This document shows, piece after piece, positions 58,662 through 64,000 of a stretch of DNA of 64,000 nucleotides. Position numbers and translations under genes: made by a program. Below the pieces are notes generated by a model. The model worked only from the letters and a program-made list of their open reading frames with translations, was not told the origin of the DNA and ran no database searches. The stretch's first letter is position 1. Every line of letters begins with the position of its first letter. Location of the stretch: contig NZ_JAABLQ010000001.1 of the NCBI RefSeq assembly GCF_009915765.1, positions 3,224,001 through 3,288,000 of the forward strand, given 5' to 3'. Source of the DNA: Pannonibacter sp. XCT-53 (GTDB lineage Bacteria; Pseudomonadota; Alphaproteobacteria; Rhizobiales; Stappiaceae).

Positions 58662-59309
58662 ATGCCGCACCTGCATAACAACGTTGTACCCACCGGCCGC
58701 ATTCGCCTTCTGGGCAGCGCCGACAAGCACCTGTTCCGCTCGCATCTGCTGCGTCTCGACCCCGAGACGAAGCGGAGCCGTTTTGCCATGCTCGTCAGCG
58801 ACAGCTTTCTCGAGGCCTATGTCGAGACCTCCTTTTCGCTCGACACGGTGATCTACGGCTATTTCGAGGATGATGTGCTCAGGGCCACTGCCGAGCTGCG
58901 GCGCGTGGCGGATGACGTGTCGGCCGAGGCGGCGTTCTGCGTCGAGGTCGACTGGCGCGGCCAGGGGCTCGGCAGCGCGCTGATGGAGCTCGTGCTCATC
59001 GCCGCGCGCGCCCAGGGCTACCGGCACATCTACATGAACTGCCTTGCGACCAACCGGTCGATGCAGGCGCTTGCCCGCAAGTTCTCCGCCGATCTCAGCT
59101 TCGAGCACGGCGACGTGGTCGCGCATCTTGCCCCGGCGCCGGTCGCCGCGGCGGATGTGGCCCACGCCCCCGGCATTGCGGCGTCCGGTGGCAGTTCCGG
59201 TGGTCTCATCGGGCGTCTGCGCGAGCTTCTGGCCAGAACGGGCCTGCCCGGGACGGCGCGGCCGGCGGGTGCGGCGGAGCACCCGGGCCAGGCGGCCGCC
59301 AACCGCTGA
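58662..59309 (+). CDS. GNAT family N-acetyltransferase
   Basis: A 215-residue acetyltransferase. The acetyl-CoA-binding motif A is VEVDWRGQGLGSALMELVL, preceded by the beta strands of the GNAT core. The C-terminal 55 residues are Ala/Gly/Pro-rich and probably disordered. ATG 58662 follows a divergent gap with the lipoprotein gene. The acceptor substrate is unknown. Confidence 0.88.
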   Translation: MPHLHNNVVPTGRIRLLGSADKHLFRSHLLRLDPETKRSRFAMLVSDSFLEAYVETSFSLDTVIYGYFEDDVLRATAELRRVADDVSAEAAFCVEVDWRGQGLGSALMELVLIAARAQGYRHIYMNCLATNRSMQALARKFSADLSFEHGDVVAHLAPAPVAAADVAHAPGIAASGGSSGGLIGRLRELLARTGLPGTARPAGAAEHPGQAAANR

Positions 59310-59370
59310 CCCCTGCGGCGCCCGGCTCACGGCTCGCCGCGCCCCGTGCAGCCCCGACCCTGCGCCCCGG

Positions 59371-60561
59371 TCAGGCCGATGCAGCGAGGTCCGCCGTCAG
59401 GCACGCAAGCGCTGCATCCACCGCACCGGTTCCATGCGGAATGCCGAGATGGCGCAGGCCCAGATCCAGCGCCGACAGGGTGCCGAGCAGCATGGCCGCA
59501 TTGACATGACCCATGTGGCCGATGCGGATGCCCCGGCCGGCGATCTCGCCGATGGTGCCCCCGACCGTGACGCCGCAGACATCCTTGACGAAGGCCCTGA
59601 GCGGTGCCGGATCGACCCCGTTGAACAGGATGACGGTGACGCTGTCCGAGCGGGCTTCCGGCACGGTGATGTTGAGGTCCATCGTGCCCGCCCGGCCCCA
59701 GACCTCGACGGCGGCGCGGGTGGCGCGCGCGAGCAGCCGGTGACGCCGCCACACGGCCTCCAGCCCCTCCTCCTCGATCAGCTCGACGGCCCGGTTGAAG
59801 GCGAAGAGCATGTGCTCCGGCGGGGTGCCGCAGTATTTCATGTAATGCTCCGGCCCGTCGCGGAAGGTCCAGTCCATGTAACTGTTGCGCAGGCCGGCGG
59901 TCTTGTGCGCCGCCAGCGCGCGCGGCCCGGCGGCAATGAAGGCAAGGCCGGGAGGCGCCATCAGCCCCTTCTGCGACCCCGTCAGCGCCAGATCGACGCC
60001 CCAGGCATCCATCTCGAAGGGAACGCAGCCGAGCGAGGCAATGCAGTCGACCATGAACAGCGCCGGGTGTCCGGCCGCATCGATCGCGGCGCGGATCGCC
60101 CTGATGTCGTTCAGCACGCCGGAGGCCGTGTCGATCTGGACCACCAGCACCGCCTTGATGGCATGGGACGTGTCGGCCGTCAGTCGCGCCGCGACGGCTG
60201 CCGGGTCGACGGGCCGGCGCCAGTTGCCCGGCAGCACCTCGACCTCGATGCCGCTCATGGCGGCCGCCTCGCCCCAGCCGAGCGCAAACCGGCCTGATTC
60301 CAGCACCAGCACCTTGTCACCGCGCGACAGCGTGTTGGACAGCGCCGCATCCCAGGCGCCATGGCCGTTGGAAATGTAGATGTAGGGCTTGCCCTCGGTG
60401 CGGAACAGGCGCTTCAGCCCGGCAAGGCAGGCATCGGTGGTGCGCAGCAGCGGTCCCTCGTAAATGTCGACGGCAGGACGGTGCATGGCGCGCAGCACCT
60501 CGTCGGGCACATTCGTCGGCCCGGGAATCATGAGGAATTCTTTGCCGTTGCGGAGGGTCAT
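59371..60561 (-). CDS. Class V aminotransferase, serine-glyoxylate/alanine-glyoxylate type
   Basis: A 396-residue PLP enzyme. It begins GKEFLMIPGPTNVPDEVLRAMHRPAVD (abridged family signature), has SNGHGAWDAALSNTL and the PLP lysine in TGSQKGLMAPPGLAF. This subgroup transfers the amino group of serine or alanine to glyoxylate, or cleaves phosphonate-type substrates. Met at 60561 is chosen; the 68-codon upstream extension is dissimilar. It converges on the GNAT gene. The exact substrate is undetermined. Confidence 0.9.
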   Translation of the reverse strand: MTLRNGKEFLMIPGPTNVPDEVLRAMHRPAVDIYEGPLLRTTDACLAGLKRLFRTEGKPYIYISNGHGAWDAALSNTLSRGDKVLVLESGRFALGWGEAAAMSGIEVEVLPGNWRRPVDPAAVAARLTADTSHAIKAVLVVQIDTASGVLNDIRAIRAAIDAAGHPALFMVDCIASLGCVPFEMDAWGVDLALTGSQKGLMAPPGLAFIAAGPRALAAHKTAGLRNSYMDWTFRDGPEHYMKYCGTPPEHMLFAFNRAVELIEEEGLEAVWRRHRLLARATRAAVEVWGRAGTMDLNITVPEARSDSVTVILFNGVDPAPLRAFVKDVCGVTVGGTIGEIAGRGIRIGHMGHVNAAMLLGTLSALDLGLRHLGIPHGTGAVDAALACLTADLAASA

Positions 60562-60833
60562 GTCGAAGGATCCTGAGGGCCGGGGCCAAGAGGCGGGTGG
60601 CTCGATATAGCCACGTCGGCCTTGCCACGGCAACGGGCCGCGCCGGCACGAAAGCGTCCTGATCCTGCCGTTTCCTGGGGATTGACGCAGCCGGCCGGTG
60701 GTGCGGGGCGGGCACGTGACCGCAATGTCGCCCGACGTGAAACGATTCGCGGGGAGATCCTGCAACGCTGCCTTGTGCGCGGAGCAGACCTCGCAGACAC
60801 TGCCGTTTCGTAATCCTTTGGGTTCCTGCCGAA

Positions 60834-61682
60834 ATGATTGTGGTTGAAGAGCGCACCGCGCCGCTGCTTGTCATGTTGCCCCACTCCGGCCAGCGCATTC
60901 CGCGCGAGCTCGAGCGACGCATGACGGCAACCGGCCGCCTTCAGACGGACATTTCCTGGCACCTCGAGCAGGTGATCGACTTTGCCGGCGATCTCGGCCT
61001 GAGCATCGTGCGCACCCCGTTCTCGCGACTGGTGATCGACGTCGACCGCGACCCCGTGCGCGAAGCGGACGGCCAGCCCGGCGATCCGGCCGTGGCCCTG
61101 TGTCCGCTGACCACCATGGACGGCAAGCGGCTCTACCAGGCGGAGGAAGATCCCGGTCCGGTGGAGATCGACGAGCGCCGCCGCCTGTTTCACGAACCCT
61201 TCCATGTGGCGCTTGCCGCGCAGGTCGAACGGCTCAAGGCCGCGAACCGGCGCGTCGTGATCCTCAACATCCAGTCGCTGCGCTCGCGCATCAAGGGGCG
61301 CTATCCGGGCGAGCTGCCGCTGGTCAACATCGGCACCTGCCACGGCCGCAGCTGCCACGAGGACGTCACCGCGATCCTGGCCAGCCTCGAGAAGGACTTC
61401 CCGGGCGGCGGCTTTTCCGAGAATGACATCACCACCGGTGGTTTCGTGGCGCAGATGCTGGGCCAGCCGCGCGACGGCATCCATGTCATCACCCTGGTGC
61501 TGGCGCAGCGCGCCTACATCCGGCACGAGACACCGCCCTTCGAGATGGACAAGGAACGCCTCAAGCAGACCCGTGCCGCACTCCGCCGCGTTGCCGTCGC
61601 GCTGATCGACTGGGCAAACGGCACCCAGAAGGCCCCGCCGCGCACCCTGCTCGATCCGCTGCCGGACTTCCTGTCGGCCTGA
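60834..61682 (+). CDS. N-formylglutamate amidohydrolase family protein
   Basis: A 282-residue metal-dependent amidohydrolase of the HutG/FGase group. Family features include PLLVMLPHSGQRIPREL at the N-terminus, FSRLVIDVDRDPVRE, INIGTCHGRSCHEDVTAIL in outline and TGGFVAQMLGQPRDG. It hydrolyses N-formylglutamate to formate and glutamate in histidine degradation, though no other hut genes are nearby. The start is ATG 60834 after a 272-base gap. Confidence 0.87.
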   Translation: MIVVEERTAPLLVMLPHSGQRIPRELERRMTATGRLQTDISWHLEQVIDFAGDLGLSIVRTPFSRLVIDVDRDPVREADGQPGDPAVALCPLTTMDGKRLYQAEEDPGPVEIDERRRLFHEPFHVALAAQVERLKAANRRVVILNIQSLRSRIKGRYPGELPLVNIGTCHGRSCHEDVTAILASLEKDFPGGGFSENDITTGGFVAQMLGQPRDGIHVITLVLAQRAYIRHETPPFEMDKERLKQTRAALRRVAVALIDWANGTQKAPPRTLLDPLPDFLSA

Positions 61683-61740
61683 TCAGGCCAGATCGCGCCA
61701 GATCGCGCCAGAACGGGCCAGATCGGGTCACCACGGGCAG
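61681..61740. repeat. 10-base tandem array (array D)
   Basis: Six consecutive 10-base blocks: GATCAGGCCA, GATCGCGCCA, GATCGCGCCA, GAACGGGCCA, GATCGGGTCA, CCACGGGCAG. It begins immediately after the amidohydrolase stop and ends ten bases before the stop of the convergent oxidoreductase gene. The second and third blocks are identical. Confidence 0.85.
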
Positions 61741-61749
61741 CCCTGCGCG

Positions 61750-62934
61750 TCAGACCACGTTGCGCTCGATCAGCGGCTTGCCTTGTGCCAGGCGCTCGAG
61801 CCCCAGAGGCGCAAGGTCCAGCGTCTCGTAGCTGCCCGTGGCGATCAGCTCCGCCAGCCCCCGGCCGACGGCGGGCGACTGCTGCAACCCGTGCCCGGAG
61901 AAGCCCAGCGCGATATAGAGCCCCGGACGGCCCGGCACGCGGCCGACGAAGGCATTGTGATCGAACAGGTTCATGTCGTAGTGCCCGGCCCAGGCCGCGC
62001 CGGGGCGGATCGCCTCGAAGGCCGGCACCCGGTTGGCCAGGCTCGGCCACAGGCGCTCGTCGAAGAAGGCGTGATCAACCTCGAAGTCGTCCGCCGCCAC
62101 GTCCGGATCGTCATCCGGGCCGGCGCCGCAGATGAAGCCCTCGCCCTCCGGCCGCACATAGGTGCCATCCGGGTCGATCAGCAGCGGCACGCCGGTGACT
62201 TTCTCCCGGCAGGTGAAGGGGAAGACGAACCGCTTGCGGCGGTGGATCGGCAGCTCCAGCCCGGCCAGCCGGCAGATCTCCGCGCCGCCCGACGCACCGG
62301 CCGCATTGAGCACCGCCCCCGCCTCGATCACGTCGCCCGTGTCGAGCCGCACCCGCCAGGCCGCCTCGCCCTGGTCCAGGCCGATCACCCGTGCGGCGAC
62401 ATACTCGACGCCAAGCGCCCGGGCGCGGGCCCGGAAGGCCTGCATCAGGCCGTAGCCGTCGAACCAGCCTTCCCCGGTCGTGCCGTGACAGCCGGCGGCA
62501 ATGCCTTCGGTGTTGAGGAAGGGAAAGCGCCGCGCCAGCGCCTCGGGCTCGTAAAAGGCAATGTCGGCCCCGAGCTGGCGTTGCAGCGCGTGGTTCTCGT
62601 CCAGGATCGGGCGTGTTTCCGGCGTTGCCAGGAACAGATAGCCGCCCTCCTTCAGCCCGATGTCGGGCGCCTGCCCGCCCCCCGGGGCAGCAAGCCGCAG
62701 GCCGATGTCGCGCAGGAACGCGATGCCGAAGAGCGAGATCTCGATGTTGATCGCACTGGAAAACTGCTGCCGGATCGAGGCCGCCGAGCGGGCCGAGGCG
62801 CAGAAGGTGTAGGCCGGGTCGGCCTCGACCACGACGATCCGGCCGGAAAAATCGCTCCGGCCGGCAAGCTGGGCGGCCACCGACGAGCCGATCGCGGCGC
62901 CGCCGATGATGAGAAGGTCAACTGCAGGTGTCAT
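61750..62934 (-). CDS. FAD-dependent oxidoreductase, DAO family
   Basis: A 394-residue D-amino-acid-oxidase-type flavoenzyme. The FAD-binding motif LLIIGGAAIGSSVAAQLAG lies at the N-terminus, and GLYIALGFSGHGLQQSPAVGRGLAEL at the C-terminus closes the FAD site. Substrates of the family are amines such as sarcosine, glycine, proline or D-amino acids. Met at 62934 (MTPAVDLLIIGG) is chosen. The Lrp-type regulator upstream on the same strand suggests amino-acid-linked control. Confidence 0.88.
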   Translation of the reverse strand: MTPAVDLLIIGGAAIGSSVAAQLAGRSDFSGRIVVVEADPAYTFCASARSAASIRQQFSSAINIEISLFGIAFLRDIGLRLAAPGGGQAPDIGLKEGGYLFLATPETRPILDENHALQRQLGADIAFYEPEALARRFPFLNTEGIAAGCHGTTGEGWFDGYGLMQAFRARARALGVEYVAARVIGLDQGEAAWRVRLDTGDVIEAGAVLNAAGASGGAEICRLAGLELPIHRRKRFVFPFTCREKVTGVPLLIDPDGTYVRPEGEGFICGAGPDDDPDVAADDFEVDHAFFDERLWPSLANRVPAFEAIRPGAAWAGHYDMNLFDHNAFVGRVPGRPGLYIALGFSGHGLQQSPAVGRGLAELIATGSYETLDLAPLGLERLAQGKPLIERNVV

Positions 62935-63034
62935 GGGCGATGGTATCCCTCGGGCGGGGCAGGCGAACATGGACAGGTGGGCAAGGAATACGGCGACGGC
63001 GCCGCGGGGACAATGGGCCGCGCGGCTCGGGGCA

Positions 63035-63072
63035 GGCTGCAGGGGTGGCTGCAAGGGAGGGCTGCAAAGGGG
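63035..63072. repeat. 12/13-base tandem array (array E)
   Basis: Three units: GGCTGCAGGGGT, GGCTGCAAGGGAG, GGCTGCAAAGGGG, in the gap between the Lrp-type gene and the FAD oxidoreductase gene. Confidence 0.65.
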
Positions 63073-63089
63073 GGTGGCTCAGCGCTGCG

Positions 63090-63566
63090 TCAGCCGCGTC
63101 GGAGCAATGCGCGGGAAACCGGCTTCACCGGTTCGCTGCGCAGGACCAGCGACGTGGTGACGGGACCGAACCGACCGATGTCGTCGACGAGCGTTTCCAG
63201 CGCGGACGGTGTCGGTACGAGCACCTTGAGCAGGAAGCAGTCCTCCCCGGTGAGCCGGAGCACCTCCAGCACCTGGGGCAGCTGCTGGAACCGGCTCAGG
63301 CATTCGGCGATCCGGTCGTGGGTCGTCCGCAGCCGCACCACCGCCATCATGTCGAGCCCGAGCGCAGCAGGATTGACCCTTGCAGCATAGCCGCTGATCA
63401 CGCCGCGATCTTCCAGACGCTTCATGCGTTCGGATGTCGCCGGCTGCGACAGGCCGACCCGGCGGCCCAGTTCCGACACGGAAATGCGGGCATCGACCTG
63501 CAGGATGTCGAGAATGGCCAGATCGGTCGGATCGAGCGGCTGGCGATCATTTGCAGGCTGGCCCAT
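63090..63566 (-). CDS. Lrp/AsnC family transcriptional regulator
   Basis: A 158-residue feast/famine regulator. The N-terminal helix-turn-helix region is LDPTDLAILDILQVDARISVSELGRRVGLSQPATSERM in outline, and the C-terminal RAM ligand-binding domain has CLSRFQQLPQVLEVLRLTGEDCFLLKV. It binds an amino acid and probably controls the neighbouring FAD oxidoreductase or itself. A GTG one codon upstream is an alternative start. It is divergent from the hydrolase gene at 63686. Confidence 0.92.
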   Translation of the reverse strand: MGQPANDRQPLDPTDLAILDILQVDARISVSELGRRVGLSQPATSERMKRLEDRGVISGYAARVNPAALGLDMMAVVRLRTTHDRIAECLSRFQQLPQVLEVLRLTGEDCFLLKVLVPTPSALETLVDDIGRFGPVTTSLVLRSEPVKPVSRALLRRG

Positions 63567-63685
63567 CACTTGCCCCGGAAATCATCGGAAAACGGCTTGC
63601 TTTTCCGATGCTTGCGCATTCAGCCGGGGAAGGGAAGCTGAAAAACTGGTCAGCGTCGCAAACAGGAGACGCGCAGGAAATGCCC

Positions 63686-64000
63686 ATGACCCGCTTCATC
63701 TCGCTTCCCGGAATCGGAGGATCCGGACCTGATCACTGGCAGACCCACTGGGAGCAGCAGGACAGCCGCATCACCCGCTTCGTGCCGACCCACTGGGACA
63801 CGCCCGACCTGGACGACTGGTGCGCGGCCCTGGAGCGGGCCGTGATGGCGGACGCCGAACCGCCCGTCCTTGTGGCGCACAGCCTCGCCTGCCTTCTGGT
63901 CGCGCATTGGGCTGCCCGCTCGCGGCGGCCCGTGCGAGCGGCGCTGCTGGTGTCGGTGCCCGATCCCGCTGCCGCCTGCTTCCCGGTGGAAGCGCGGTCC
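63686..64000 (+). CDS. RBBP9/YdeN family alpha/beta hydrolase, N-terminal part (truncated by window edge)
   Basis: The first 105 codons of a small serine hydrolase. It starts with RFISLPGIGGSGPDHWQTHW (oxyanion and HW region) and shows the nucleophile elbow in AHSLACLLVAHW, where Ser follows His. The frame is still open at base 64000. ATG 63686 is preferred over 63680 because AGGAA lies seven bases upstream of it. Substrates of this family are unknown. Confidence 0.88.
   Translation, partial: MTRFISLPGIGGSGPDHWQTHWEQQDSRITRFVPTHWDTPDLDDWCAALERAVMADAEPPVLVAHSLACLLVAHWAARSRRPVRAALLVSVPDPAAACFPVEARS

Overview
The window is a GC-rich chromosomal segment of an alphaproteobacterium, most likely of the order Hyphomicrobiales. 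The family is less certain; the gene set would fit a Stappiaceae-like marine or environmental lineage. The assignment rests on the rpoN-hpf-ptsN order, the ChvI/ChvG pair followed by a short HprK, EIIA-Man and HPr next to pckA, the TsaE-phosphotransferase fusion, addB-addA-trxA, a split atpHAGDC operon next to priA, and an mdh-suc-odh-lpd cluster. No rRNA, tRNA, CRISPR, insertion sequence or phage gene was found. The left edge cuts rpoN and the right edge cuts a small alpha/beta hydrolase gene.

Layout. 1-2.3 kb: end of rpoN, hpf, ptsN and a terminator. 2.3-9.7 kb: a glycosyltransferase, an A/T-rich leader, then a tightly packed operon of carrier protein, acyl-CoA-dehydrogenase-like enzyme, seryl-tRNA-synthetase-like amino acid:[carrier protein] ligase, DUF1839 protein and family 2 glycosidase. 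9.8-18.5 kb: murU, addB, addA, trxA, grpE. 18.6-24.3 kb, opposite strand: TsaE/AmgK-like fusion, PAS sensor kinase, ahcY. 24.7-28.9 kb, minus strand: chvI-chvG-hprK-EIIA-ptsH. 29.3-31 kb: pckA. 31-34.7 kb: a two-gene zinc-motif unit with an FNR/FixK-like box, and divergently two xdhC-type genes and a molybdopterin-binding/nucleotidyltransferase fusion. 34.9 kb: a small GcrA-C-terminal-like protein. 35.3-42.9 kb, minus strand: atpC-D-G-A-H and priA. 43-44.7 kb: transaldolase, a palindromic repeat element and a MerR regulator. 44.9-55.2 kb, minus strand: lpdA, a membrane HXXEE protein, odhB, sucA, sucD, an unassigned gene, sucC, mdh. 55.3-64 kb: zapE and a mixed set of amino-acid metabolism and hypothetical genes.

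How the genes work together. Most of the window is central carbon and energy metabolism (TCA cycle, PEP carboxykinase, F1 ATPase, transaldolase) with its regulators (ChvGI and the permease-less PTS), plus core DNA repair and chaperone genes. The exception is the carrier-protein cluster at 3.8-9.7 kb. It looks like a small thiotemplate pathway: load an amino acid on a carrier protein, perhaps oxidise it there, move it to an acceptor through a cysteine-histidine enzyme (DUF1839), and handle a sugar with a glycosyltransferase and a glycosidase. The ligase family is known, but the end product is not known to me, so this is the best candidate for an undescribed system.

Sequence-level signals include several unrelated intergenic arrays of degenerate 10-13-base tandem units, a palindrome upstream of ahcY, AATCGATT-centred palindromes upstream of pckA and inside the molybdopterin gene, a MerR dyad just before the merR start, and intercistronic stem-loops in the TCA operon. 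All motif calls were made by eye and carry no statistics.
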